Assembly (NCBI GenBank): GCA_020628815.1
Contig: JAHDEN010000006.1
Location: 1-64,000, forward strand
Direction: 5' to 3'
DNA length: 64,000 bases
From: Chloroflexota bacterium
GTDB lineage: Bacteria > Chloroflexota > Anaerolineae > Promineifilales > Promineifilaceae
Below are positions 49,896-59,809 of this stretch, one piece after another (the stretch's first letter is position 1; each line of letters begins with the position of its first letter). A program made the translations under genes and the position numbers. The notes beneath the pieces are model-generated. The model was not told where the DNA came from. It did not search any database and worked only from the letters and a program-made list of their open reading frames with translations.

Positions 49896-50690
49896 CTATA
49901 CAGCGATTGGGGCTTTGATATTTTTCTCTGCCACATAATTTTCAAGTTTAAAATCTTCGTATTTAAAATCGAAAATCGAGGTGACTTCAGGATTGATCCA
50001 CATGGTTGGTAGTGGGTGCGGATCACGAGTTAGCTGCAGCTCTGCTTGCTCAAAATGATTGGCATACAGATGCGCATCACCAAGCGTGTGTACAAAATCG
50101 CCTGGTTCATAGCCACATACTTGCGCCAGCATCATGGTTAACAGGGCGTATGATGCGATATTAAATGGAACGCCTAAAAAGATGTCTGCACTGCGCTGAT
50201 ACAGTTGGCATGAGAGCTTCCCATCCCCAACATAAAATTGGAACAAGCAGTGGCAGGGAGGAAGGGCCATGTTATCGATTTCAGCGACATTCCACGCATT
50301 AACAATGTGGCGACGAGAATTTGGATTGTTGGTTAGGCCGTTAACCAGATTTTCGATCTGGTCGATATGCTGCCCGTCTGGTGTGGGCCATGAGCGCCAT
50401 TGGGTGCCGTACACGGGTCCAAGATCTCCATTTTCATCAGCCCACTCATCCCAAATTGAAACACCGTTCTCTTTTAGATAGCGGACATTGCTGTCCCCTT
50501 TTAAGAACCAGAGTAATTCGTGAATGATCGAACGGAGGTGTAGTTTTTTGGTGGTTGTTACCGGAAAGCCTTCTGAAAGGTCGAAGCGCATTTGGTGGCC
50601 AAAAATACTGCGTGTGCCTGTACCTGTGCGGTCTCCTTTATCGGTCCCGTTATCTAGCACATGCTCCATCAGGTCTAAATATTGTTGCAT
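49896..50690 (-). CDS. thyA: Thymidylate synthase
   Basis: [52 protein letters not shown]. Confidence 0.98.
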   Translation of the reverse strand: MQQYLDLMEHVLDNGTDKGDRTGTGTRSIFGHQMRFDLSEGFPVTTTKKLHLRSIIHELLWFLKGDSNVRYLKENGVSIWDEWADENGDLGPVYGTQWRSWPTPDGQHIDQIENLVNGLTNNPNSRRHIVNAWNVAEIDNMALPPCHCLFQFYVGDGKLSCQLYQRSADIFLGVPFNIASYALLTMMLAQVCGYEPGDFVHTLGDAHLYANHFEQAELQLTRDPHPLPTMWINPEVTSIFDFKYEDFKLENYVAEKNIKAPIAV

Positions 50691-50830
50691 TTGGTTTTCC
50701 TCTCGGCCGGTAAATCAGGCGATATTTGATTGTTGTCATGTTACAACAGTTGTTGAGGAATTACAACAATTGGAACCTTAAAATATAGCTCCTGCTTACT
50801 GATAGAAGAGGGGGGATTTTTTGCTGATGG

Positions 50831-51550
50831 TTAAGCGAGTAATGCCTTGTGGGCTGCAACCAAATCGGCCATGCTGTTAAATTTAAAATCGACCGGTGGC
50901 ATTTCACCCGGATTCATAGTGGCGCCAAAGCCATCTTGGTTGTGGCGACGGTAGATCCAGCAGTTGGCTAGCCCGTTTCGTTTGCCGGGCACATGGTCAT
51001 GGAACAGGCTCTCGGCCGTGTGCAAAATGTCGGCCGCCTCGATGCCATTGTTTTTTAGATGGCGAAGCATGTATTCAAAGTTTGCGTCTTGCGGTTTGTA
51101 GCTGCCAATGTCTTGAGCGGTAAAAATCGCATCAAACTCGACATGTAATTTGGCATTGCTGTCGGCAAAGCTTTGGTTGTCTACATTTGACAGGATAACA
51201 AGTTTGAAATGTTTTTTGAGATACTGCAGAGATTCGGCCGAATCATCAAACGCTGGCCAATATTTGACCGACTGCCCATAAATCTGACACTCTTCCCAAG
51301 ATGATGGGGTTTCCCATTCTTCGGAGAGCCGTTTATAAACCAGCGACAAAATTTCGGGGTAGAGCTTCCAAGGGGTTTGTGCCTGCTGACCAGATTCATG
51401 CCGGGCATGCGCCTCTAGTATTTGATCACGCGTTAGTTCACGTGGCACACGGCTCGTGAGGGGTTCGAGTGCGGCCACCATGCCGCTCTCCCAGTCGATT
51501 AATGTTCCGTAGCAATCAAATGTTAATGCTTTAAAATCTGTTAGTTTCAT
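50831..51550 (-). CDS. HAD hydrolase, haloacid dehalogenase type II
   Basis: ALTFDCYGTLIDWESG, VILSNVDN, GLANCWIYRR; likely start at MKLTDFKAL. Confidence 0.88.
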   Translation of the reverse strand: MKLTDFKALTFDCYGTLIDWESGMVAALEPLTSRVPRELTRDQILEAHARHESGQQAQTPWKLYPEILSLVYKRLSEEWETPSSWEECQIYGQSVKYWPAFDDSAESLQYLKKHFKLVILSNVDNQSFADSNAKLHVEFDAIFTAQDIGSYKPQDANFEYMLRHLKNNGIEAADILHTAESLFHDHVPGKRNGLANCWIYRRHNQDGFGATMNPGEMPPVDFKFNSMADLVAAHKALLA

Positions 51551-51581
51551 CTTTTTCTCCGCTTTTTTGTTTGCGTCACTC

Positions 51582-52103
51582 TTATTGCTCAAACAATTCC
51601 GGCCGGGCTTTGATCATCGCCCGCAGCAGCTTGCCACCATTAATCATGCGGGGATGGATGAGAAACCCCGGCGCCAACATGCCGCGTGAAAGACCGATCG
51701 CCCAGAAAAAAGGATTCAGGTCTTTGACCCCAATCCCATAAATTTGAGTCACCAAGTTCGACGGCGGCAGGCTGACTTTTGAAATCTCATCCCACGTAAA
51801 CCAACGGCTGGTAAATAAATAGGTTTCAATCTGAAAACCATCTTGCCGTTTATAGATGGTTGGGTATGTAATATGGATACAGGCTGCAAAGAAGGTTGCA
51901 AGCACCAAGCCGCCCAGCGCTGCGAACCAAAATACGCTAGGGATCACTTTCTGCCCCGCTTCGTTGACCCAGTCGGCCGATGTTAAGTTTTGCCACGATA
52001 CAAATGTGACCCCCAGCGATGCCAAAATAATTAGCAATGGGGCCACGATTGCGATCGTGCGATATTGAACCGGATATTTATAGACTTCGATTTTGTCGCT
52101 CAT
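51582..52103 (-). CDS. Membrane protein, hypothetical (PH-domain-like)
   Basis: Two TM segments followed by a beta-rich region. Confidence 0.5.
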   Translation of the reverse strand: MSDKIEVYKYPVQYRTIAIVAPLLIILASLGVTFVSWQNLTSADWVNEAGQKVIPSVFWFAALGGLVLATFFAACIHITYPTIYKRQDGFQIETYLFTSRWFTWDEISKVSLPPSNLVTQIYGIGVKDLNPFFWAIGLSRGMLAPGFLIHPRMINGGKLLRAMIKARPELFEQ

Positions 52104-52160
52104 AGTTTTCCTTTTTGATCTTATGCTCGACGGGTGGGATCGTCTTGGTTGATTCGAGAA

Positions 52161-52982
52161 TTAATTCTCAGGTGAACCTTTTTTCAATAAGCCAAAATGA
52201 TACAGTGCGTGGGGAATTCCGTCTTGGTCATTTGTTAAAGTCACATAATCGGCCGCTGATTTTGCGGCCGGTGTTCCATTTCCCATAGCGATGCCGGTGC
52301 CTGCCTTCGACAAAAACTCAATATCATTGTCTCCGTCTCCAAACGCGATCATTTCTTCAGCCGTGATACCCAACCGCTTTAAAGCACGCTCGACCCCATC
52401 CCCTTTAGAAGAACCGGCCGGAACAATTTCGAGCACAGTCTCTAGGCTAAAGACAAAGTGGGCGAGATCCCCAAAATGGGTGATTAAATCCGCTTTCAAC
52501 TGCTCTAAATCAGGTCGCTCTCCTTTGATTAAAATCTTTTGAAAAGGGAGATGGTTGGCCAGTTGATCGGCCGAACCTGTGGCGATGGGGTAGGGTTCGT
52601 GATGATCGGTCAAGAACCGATCAAATGACGAGGGGCGGATGGTAAATAGTCCATCGATGTTGTAGATCACAAAATCAAATGCATCTGTTTTTGCCTCTAG
52701 CAGTTGAACCGCTTTGCGCGAAATTTCATCGGGTAAGCTATTTTGGTATGCGATGGTGTCATTCTGATCGAGAATGGTTAACCCCTGAGAAAAGACTCCC
52801 CAAGTTTGTAACCCCAGTTCCTTTTTGACCTCAACGGCCGAAAACGGCGTTTTGCCTGTCGCAATCATCAGCTGGATGCCGTTTGCCATGACCTCTTTGA
52901 GCGCGGAAAGCGTCGTTTGTGAAATCTGATGATCAGAATTGAGCAGGGTACCGTCTAAATCTAAAGCGATTAATTTGATCAT
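52161..52982 (-). CDS. Cof-type HAD-IIB hydrolase
   Basis: IALDLDGTLLNSDHQIS, GDGDNDIEFLSKAGTGIAMGNG. Confidence 0.93.
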   Translation of the reverse strand: MIKLIALDLDGTLLNSDHQISQTTLSALKEVMANGIQLMIATGKTPFSAVEVKKELGLQTWGVFSQGLTILDQNDTIAYQNSLPDEISRKAVQLLEAKTDAFDFVIYNIDGLFTIRPSSFDRFLTDHHEPYPIATGSADQLANHLPFQKILIKGERPDLEQLKADLITHFGDLAHFVFSLETVLEIVPAGSSKGDGVERALKRLGITAEEMIAFGDGDNDIEFLSKAGTGIAMGNGTPAAKSAADYVTLTNDQDGIPHALYHFGLLKKGSPEN

Positions 52983-52988
52983 AAAGTT

Positions 52989-53840
52989 TTAAGCAGGCTT
53001 TTTCCAGTCTGTACTAAATCCCGCATCTAATAGAGTCTCAACTGCAACATCAAAATAATTGCCAACATCTTTCACCCCGTGCGAGTCATCACCGGGTACA
53101 ACTGCGATTCCTTGTTTTTTGGCATATTCTAAGATCGGCTTGGAAATATATGGCTCAGGCTGACCTTTTTTGAGTGCGCGTAAATTGAGGTCGAGAATAA
53201 GATTTTTTTCAGCAATAAGTTCCAGGTTGCGTGTTATTCGCTTCCAAACTTCAGGATGCTGTAATTGAGTCTGGTAATTCGGGTCATTTAAACGAATTAG
53301 ATCAAAGTGGCTGACAACGGGTGGGCTTAAAGCGTGTATCAGCTCAAACTGCCGGTCAAAATAATCTATGTAGAGTTTCGGCAAGCCACCTGATAGGGAG
53401 ATGGCTTGATTAAATAAATCGCGTGGACCATCGATTAGCACATCATGAACATGATGAAGGGAACCGATAAAATAATCCGGTTGATGCGTGCTGATAGTTT
53501 CCTGAATATATGATTCGTATCCCAGATAAAACTCGGTTTCGAAGCCGACAAGGATTTCAATTTGATTTGAGTATTTCGCCTTTAATTCTTTCGCAGTTTT
53601 AAAGTAGTCGGCAAAGCGTGCTTGCTCTCCTTTGGCATCAAATCCAGCTTCAGCTTCTTCTGGGTACAAATGCCGGTCTTCTTTAGCCGCCATATGCTCG
53701 GTTAAACCAACCCATGTAAAACCCTGCCGAATGTACTCCAGCACAATATCTTCTAACGTGTCGACGGCATGACAACAAAATTGGCCACTGTGCCCGCCAT
53801 GCACAGAAACTTTTCGGATACTTTCTTGGTTCACATCCAT
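52989..53840 (-). CDS. PHP-domain histidinol-phosphatase family
   Basis: VHGGHSGQFC, GLTEHM, GFETEFYLGYE, GDDSHG. Confidence 0.82.
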   Translation of the reverse strand: MDVNQESIRKVSVHGGHSGQFCCHAVDTLEDIVLEYIRQGFTWVGLTEHMAAKEDRHLYPEEAEAGFDAKGEQARFADYFKTAKELKAKYSNQIEILVGFETEFYLGYESYIQETISTHQPDYFIGSLHHVHDVLIDGPRDLFNQAISLSGGLPKLYIDYFDRQFELIHALSPPVVSHFDLIRLNDPNYQTQLQHPEVWKRITRNLELIAEKNLILDLNLRALKKGQPEPYISKPILEYAKKQGIAVVPGDDSHGVKDVGNYFDVAVETLLDAGFSTDWKKPA

Positions 53841-53843
53841 TCT

Positions 53844-54713
53844 CTATTTGCTAAAGTTTGATTCAAAATCAGCATAAAAATTTGCCGGCATTTTGATCGG
53901 GCTACCTGTTTCTAAATTGACCCAAACGTATAGACAGCGCGCCCGAACCAGTAAAGAATCATCAGCCGAATTGCGTATTTCATGATGCCTAATCGCCGTG
54001 GCTCTGCGCTTGTCTGAGACCCATGTGCGTAAATAAAAACGGTCATCAATCCCGGCCGGCTTTAAGTATTCAATCCGATATTTTCGGGCAAAAATGCCAA
54101 AGCCTTCGGCCGCCATCCGGCTGGCCGTCCAGCCTAAGTTTTCACACAGCTGAAATGTCCCATTTTCGATGTAGGCCAACCAGCCAGCATTGTTCACGTG
54201 ACCATTTGGATCCAAGTCACGCCACTCAGGCGCAAGCTCGATTTTAGGGGTGTATTCAGCATAAGGGGGTGGCTTTGGGAATTTTGAACGTTCAACCCGA
54301 TCTGGCCCCCCGTTTAGTTTTAAAAACCGCTCCGCTACTTCATTTGGTATGATGGCCGGTAGCCCTGTGTCCCGCCGCGCATAAACCCAATCTGTCCAAG
54401 CCCGCGCCACAGGTTTGCCCGGGTCACCTTTGTGAAAATCATAGAGTCTGAGCGAGCGAACGCGGCGAAAATCCGTCACCCATGTGTTGATATGAACGGT
54501 GTCGCGAAATTCGAGTGGACTTAAAAATTCCACCTCGGTTTCTCGTGTAATCCACACATATTCAGACTCGTTTGAACGGGTGTTGTCGAGATTGTGGCTG
54601 TCAGCGGCCGAAAACGCCGCATACCCCATGTATCTAAAATAATTAGCGTGATTAACATGACCGTATGGGTCACATTCATCGTAGCGGATTGGCAAGGTTA
54701 CTGTATGAGTCAT
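53844..54713 (-). CDS. Acyl-CoA thioesterase, duplicated 4HBT hotdog
   Basis: Two hotdog halves: RYDECDPYGHVNHANYFRYM and WRDLDPNGHVNNAGWLAYIENG. Confidence 0.88.
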   Translation of the reverse strand: MTHTVTLPIRYDECDPYGHVNHANYFRYMGYAAFSAADSHNLDNTRSNESEYVWITRETEVEFLSPLEFRDTVHINTWVTDFRRVRSLRLYDFHKGDPGKPVARAWTDWVYARRDTGLPAIIPNEVAERFLKLNGGPDRVERSKFPKPPPYAEYTPKIELAPEWRDLDPNGHVNNAGWLAYIENGTFQLCENLGWTASRMAAEGFGIFARKYRIEYLKPAGIDDRFYLRTWVSDKRRATAIRHHEIRNSADDSLLVRARCLYVWVNLETGSPIKMPANFYADFESNFSK

Positions 54714-54805
54714 ATCATTCAGAAGCGAGCGAAAATAAAATTTGGTGTAGTTGAGATCGCATTAAATACAATTTTATAGAGTTAGCCCCGTTAAGCTAAA
54801 GATTT

Positions 54806-56194
54806 ATGAGAAAAAGGATTTATCAAGTTGTTCAAGTTTTGACTTTAGGGCTCATCATCTTTCTCGTAGCCTGTAGAAATCAAGACTTAGCACCGGCCGA
54901 TTTAACAATAGTACCTCCCAGCGGAGAAAGCACAACGGATGCTGTACAAGTACCCGTTCCATTGCCTACGGCCCGGCCGATGAGCACCAAGCTCGAATTT
55001 ATGGCTGATGGCTTTTTCTCCCCATTGGGGATGGCGGCTCCAAACGATGGAACCGGCCGGCTATTTGTTTATGATCAAGCTGGCTACATTTGGGTGCTGC
55101 AACCCGGTGATGACCAACAATTTGAACGTTTGCCCGAACCGTTGCTTGATCTGCGTGAGAAGATGGTCCCCCTCGTAGACGGATACGATGAACGCGGTTT
55201 TTTGGGGCTTGCCCTGCATCCCGATTTTACGGAGAACGGCCGGCTCTTTGTCTACTATTCCGCCCCGCTTGATCTTGATGACGAAGGATTCGACCACGCC
55301 AGCCATCTGTCGGAATTTTTTATTCCAGCAGGTAAAAATAAGGCGGACCCATCAACTGAACAAGTTATCATGCAGATCAATCAGCCGACCCCTGCACACA
55401 ATGGGGGTGACTTGGCCTTTGGTCCAGACGAATACCTCTACATCGCGTTAGGTGATGGTGGTCCGGGGCATGACCCAGGCAACCGGGCGCAAGACTTGAA
55501 TCAGCTGTTTGGCAAGATATTGCGCATCGATATTGATTCCGCTTCTGATCAAGTTTATGGGATTCCGGCTGATAATCCTTTTGCTAACAGTGGTGGATTG
55601 CCCGAAATTTATGCATATGGCTTCCGCAACCCGTTCCGGATTTCATTTGATGCGGCCGGTTCCAATCAGCTTTTTGTCGGGGATGTGGGGCATGACAATT
55701 GGGAAGAAGTTAATCTTGTTGTACCTGGTGGTAATTATGGCTGGAGTGTTCGAGAGGGCACCGGCTGCTTTTCACCCCCAACTGCCCGCAATCCCATCAC
55801 AAATTGCGCAGACCGTGGCGAGGATGGAAACCGATTGCAACAACCCTTTGCTGCGTACGATCACGTAGCAGGCGCGGCCATCATTGGTGGGTATGTCTAT
55901 CGCGGGGACCTGATAGACAATTTGGAGGGTTCGTATATCTTCGCAGATTGGGGCTGGCAATCGGGCAAGCTGTTCGCCACATCGATTCCAATATCTGAAT
56001 ACACCCCCGAGTTTCCCAACTATTGGCCGATTCAAGAACTCAAATTAGACGAAAATGGAGAACAGCTAGAAGGGAGGCATGTTTTAGGTTTTGGGCAAGA
56101 TACGGAGAAAGAACTGTTTCTTTTTACCTCAAAATCCCTTTCCCCCCTCAAAAATCGTGGGGAGATGTTTAAACTGATGCCTTCAGAGAGGTGA
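54806..56194 (+). CDS. PQQ-dependent sugar dehydrogenase-like lipoprotein (glucose/sorbosone dehydrogenase family)
   Basis: Lipobox FLVACRN; GFLGLALHPDF, AHNGGDLAFGPDEYLYIALGDGG, EIYAYGFRNPFRISFD, NYGWSVREG. Confidence 0.92.
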   Translation: MRKRIYQVVQVLTLGLIIFLVACRNQDLAPADLTIVPPSGESTTDAVQVPVPLPTARPMSTKLEFMADGFFSPLGMAAPNDGTGRLFVYDQAGYIWVLQPGDDQQFERLPEPLLDLREKMVPLVDGYDERGFLGLALHPDFTENGRLFVYYSAPLDLDDEGFDHASHLSEFFIPAGKNKADPSTEQVIMQINQPTPAHNGGDLAFGPDEYLYIALGDGGPGHDPGNRAQDLNQLFGKILRIDIDSASDQVYGIPADNPFANSGGLPEIYAYGFRNPFRISFDAAGSNQLFVGDVGHDNWEEVNLVVPGGNYGWSVREGTGCFSPPTARNPITNCADRGEDGNRLQQPFAAYDHVAGAAIIGGYVYRGDLIDNLEGSYIFADWGWQSGKLFATSIPISEYTPEFPNYWPIQELKLDENGEQLEGRHVLGFGQDTEKELFLFTSKSLSPLKNRGEMFKLMPSER

Positions 56195-56552
56195 GCCAGT
56201 CGCTAGCTAAATTCAATCCTGCAACAATGAAACCGGTACAGAGATCGGCATTTCAAGCAGGATCTGAGCCATCCCTTTGCCCAGTGGATCAAATCGCAAT
56301 GACGATGTGCCACCCCCGTCCAGAGCCTCGGTCATCACAAAGTTGAATGCATTTAGACCTGGTAGCTCGTAACGAGTGACTTCACCTTCAACCAAATGAG
56401 CCAAATATGCCTTGACTCGTTCGGCCGTCAATTCTTGCCGCAGCACCGGCACAAGTTCGGCCGTGCGCGCCACAATCCCCACATTGCAAATATCCCCTTT
56501 GTCACCACTGCGACCGTAGGCGATGTCTAAAAGCGTCAACTCGTGAACCCCA

Positions 56553-56638
56553 TCTATTGCCCATTGGTTGCTTTGCTTACTCACGGAACTGCGTTCCGTC
56601 AAGCCCAACGAAGTTGGGCCACTGTCTATTGCCCATTG
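56553..56638. repeat. In-frame palindromic element flanked by 14-bp direct repeats
   Basis: TCTATTGCCCATTG at 56553-56566 and 56625-56638 (72 bp apart); hairpins GGAACTGCGTTCC (56585-56597) and GCCCAACGAAGTTGGGC (56603-56619). Confidence 0.8.
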
Positions 56639-56881
56639 CCCATTTGGGGCAGACGGGAGTTCGCTATCAACTAACTCGCTTTCGAATGGCGTATCATCTA
56701 CCAAAACGGTCACAAACTCTCTAGGAACCAGCATGGAGTGCACCCGAATCAACGGCATCGGCCGAGGCAGCCCGGACCCGCCCCCAATCAAGCTTTGCGC
56801 CATACTCAAAGCGCTCGATCTCTCGGGCAAAAAAGCCCAACGCCTCCTTTTTATCGTGATGGGCTGACAGCTTCATCACTA

Positions 56882-56912
56882 CCTCACGTGAATGCTTTGC
56901 ATTCGCGTGAGG
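56882..56912. repeat. Long hairpin inside AtuA-like coding sequence
   Basis: CCTCACGTGAATGC-TTT-GCATTCGCGTGAGG, one mismatch in 14 bp. Confidence 0.8.
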
Positions 56913-58135
56913 CCCAAACTGATGCTCCGCCCCGATAATCTCTATCGAGGTTTTTCTGAAATCGTCCCATCCCAGCAAAGGAAAAACCCGCTGCATGCGA
57001 GCGATTAGCGATTCAGCCACACGCTGCGCCTTTTGCGCCGCATCCCGGCCGGTGATCATCAGCAAAAATGTGAGCCTGTACCCATCTATTTCAAGTGTGC
57101 AGGCTTTATACTTTTCAGGCGGCGCGTATCCTTTAGCTCCCTCAACCTTGACTCGATTTTCGCCAATTTCGGTTAGCCGCACATCGGCAAAATCGCAGGT
57201 CACATCTGGCAGCATGTATTCACGCGGATTGCCGATTTCATACAGAATTTGCTCTGTCACGCTGGCGGTATTGACCAGCCCGTCGGTCCCGGCCGCTTTT
57301 GTGAGCACAAACGACCCATCCGCTTCACATTCCGCAATCGGATAGCCGATATTGACCCAGCTTTCAACGTCTTTCCAGTCAGTCATTAACCCACCGGTTG
57401 ACTGCGGTCCACATTCTAAAAGATGGCCGACAAGCGACCCTTGGGCAAGTTTATCAAGTTCATCAGGCTGCCAGCCAAACTCATGAATCAGCGGCCCCAG
57501 CATCAGAGCGCTATCAACCACCCGGCCGGTGATCACTACATCTGCTCCGTCACTTAACGCCTTGGCGATTGGGAATGCGCCCAAATAGGCGTTCATCGCC
57601 AAAACTCGTTCCGGCAGAGGGGTGTCGTGGGCCATTTCGCGCACGTCGGCCGCTCTCAAGTCTTCGAGCTTGGGCATCAGGTTATCACCCTCAACCACAC
57701 TCACCTTCAGCTCGATTCCCTGTTCTTCGGCGATGGCTCTAAGCGCGTTGGCGGCCGCCTGTGGATTTATACCGCCCGCATTGGTCACCACTCGTATCCC
57801 CTGCTTGCGAATCGCTTTTAAGTTCCGCTTCAAAATCGGATTGATGAAATCATAAGCATATCCCATCTCAGGGTTTTTCATTTTCGCACGGGTGAGGATC
57901 GCCATGGTGACCTCGGCCAATGCTTCATACACGATGTAGTCGAGGTTCCCATCCATTAAAAGTTGAGCAGTTGCGAGAGACGAGTCTCCCCATGCTCCAG
58001 CTGCACCTGCGATTCGAATTGTTTTGTTCATAAACAGTTTCAACCTCTTCCCTACAGAAGAATTAATTTAAGTAAGATATCGCCAGTAGATTCCCTCTAA
58101 TTTTTACTGATACAAAAAACAGGAAGGAAATAGTT

Positions 58136-58627
58136 TTGACGACCGAGAAAACTAATAAAAGTAGCCAGATTAATGTTGGAGATACCGCTCCTGATTTCAC
58201 ACTTGAAGATTCTGAAGGGAATTTTCATTCATTATCTTCCCTAGCCAATCAACGAGCCGTTGTCTTGGTGTTTTATCGAGGCGATTGGTGCCCATATTGC
58301 CAAATCCAACTGCATAAATTGGGTGCTCATGAAGATTCATTTTTGCAGAACGGTGCGCAAGTTTTGGCCATATCACCACAAAAGCATGAACTAAACCAAG
58401 CTTTTGCTGAGAAGCGAAACGTTCCGTTTCCAATTCTTTGGGACAAGGAGCAATCTGTAATCAATAAATGGGGGCTGTGTCATGAACTTGATGAACATCA
58501 AGAACACATTCCTCATCCTACTACTTACATTATCGGGGCTGGAAATAAAGTTTTATGGCGGAAGTTAGGAGCCAACGCCGCTGACCGGCCGGAGCCTGAT
58601 GAAATTCTGGCTGCTTTGCCAGCTTAA
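58136..58627 (+). CDS. Peroxiredoxin (AhpC/TSA family)
   Basis: VGDTAPDFTLEDSEGN, FYRGDWCPYCQIQL; TTG start after AGGAAGGA. Confidence 0.92.
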   Translation: MTTEKTNKSSQINVGDTAPDFTLEDSEGNFHSLSSLANQRAVVLVFYRGDWCPYCQIQLHKLGAHEDSFLQNGAQVLAISPQKHELNQAFAEKRNVPFPILWDKEQSVINKWGLCHELDEHQEHIPHPTTYIIGAGNKVLWRKLGANAADRPEPDEILAALPA

Positions 58628-59727
58628 ATAATCCCCTTTTCCAAAATTTCTATCGCGTGATTGGCCAGTGCATGTACCACGTCTCCGGCCGGGCGGATTT
58701 CGTTGATCATGCCGACACCTTGTCCCGCCACACCCGGATTCACATCGACGCGACCCTGAGCATCGGCCGCCCGCATAATCGGATCGGTCATCGCCAACTG
58801 TTGGTGCATGGGCAACGGCTCTAGTCCCGAATTAGCCGCCTCGCTAACCCACAAGCCATCGATCACACGAGCCCGTTTGCCGGTAAAATGTTTAGATAAA
58901 GCCGTCCCCGTCTCTTTGGTGCGGATCAGCATCTCTTTTTGACCTTTGCTCAAACGGGCTTCGTCGGTGGCTAAAAAGGCACTGCCGCACCAGACACCCT
59001 GAGCCCCAAGCGCCATCGCTGCAACAACCTGCCGGCCGTCCATGATCGAGCCTGCACCCAAAACGGGGATTTTGCCCTGAACCACGTCAACCACCTGTGG
59101 AATCAGCGCCATCGTGCCGACAATGGCGTTATGACCGCCGCCGTCGTGCCCTTGAGCCACCACAAAATCAACCCCGCTGGCCAGTGACTTTTCAGCATGG
59201 CGTACCGCCCCTACAACTACACCAACTTTCATGTCTAGATCCAGCTCTTTAGCCCGATCAATCAAATAACCTGGATCACCAATCCCAGCGACATAAACCG
59301 GAACTTTCATCTCTAAGATCATCTCTAGCTGTTCTTTGATAAAAACCGGGTCAAAGATGGGGATGTCAACTTCAGGCAAGTCGCCCAGATCGTATTTGTC
59401 GGCAAATTGCTCCACAAACTCTTGATGTTCCTGTGGCAACTTCACATCTAACTTGATGGGGTTATTCAGATTCCCCTGCGTGACGCTGAACGGAATAAGC
59501 GTGTCGATTCCAAATGGTTTGTCTGTCATTTCACGGACCTGCAAGATCCATTGACGCAGTTCTTCTGGTTCAACAAAAGCGCCGCCTAAAACACCTAGCC
59601 CGCCCGCCTCAGATACGGCCGCAGCCAACTCCGGCCCAGCGGGTGAAACCATGCCACCCATCCCGGCCGAAAAAATGGGGTATTCAATCCCGAACATGTC
59701 ACAAATTGGAGTGTGGAGCTTTTTCAT
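58624..59727 (-). CDS. Nitronate monooxygenase family (2-nitropropane dioxygenase-like)
   Basis: YPIFSAGMGGMVSPAGPELAAAVSEAGGLGVLGG, VAQGHDGGGHN, VLGAGSIMDGRQVVAAMALGAQGVWCGSAFLAT. Confidence 0.93.
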   Translation of the reverse strand: MKKLHTPICDMFGIEYPIFSAGMGGMVSPAGPELAAAVSEAGGLGVLGGAFVEPEELRQWILQVREMTDKPFGIDTLIPFSVTQGNLNNPIKLDVKLPQEHQEFVEQFADKYDLGDLPEVDIPIFDPVFIKEQLEMILEMKVPVYVAGIGDPGYLIDRAKELDLDMKVGVVVGAVRHAEKSLASGVDFVVAQGHDGGGHNAIVGTMALIPQVVDVVQGKIPVLGAGSIMDGRQVVAAMALGAQGVWCGSAFLATDEARLSKGQKEMLIRTKETGTALSKHFTGKRARVIDGLWVSEAANSGLEPLPMHQQLAMTDPIMRAADAQGRVDVNPGVAGQGVGMINEIRPAGDVVHALANHAIEILEKGII

Positions 59728-59743
59728 TAGTTTTTCGGTTGGT

Positions 59744-59809
59744 CAGTTTGTCAGTGCGCTTCGCTTTCAGTCTTCTGAAATACTGAGAAACTGAACCACT
59801 GACTAACTG
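59744..59809. repeat. Imperfect inverted repeat at gene boundary
   Basis: CAGTTTGTCAGTG ... CACTGACTAACTG, one mismatch in 13 bp. Confidence 0.7.

Larger units (their letters stand above)
56213..58043 (-). pseudogene. AtuA-like (DUF1446) acyclic terpene utilisation protein plus C-terminal AtuA-associated domain, split by a frameshift
   Basis: ORF 58043-56721 covers the DUF1446 domain; ORF 56830-56213 (other frame) resumes ALSMAQSLIGGGSGLPRP and carries LDIAYGRSGDKGDICNVGIVAR. The frames cross near 56795-56815. Confidence 0.7.

Noticed and set aside
51463-51480. GGTTCGAGT-like T-arm word considered as tRNA
   Set aside because: It lies within the HAD gene and has no matching acceptor or anticodon arms. 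I saw no tRNA in the window, but a tRNAscan run is needed.
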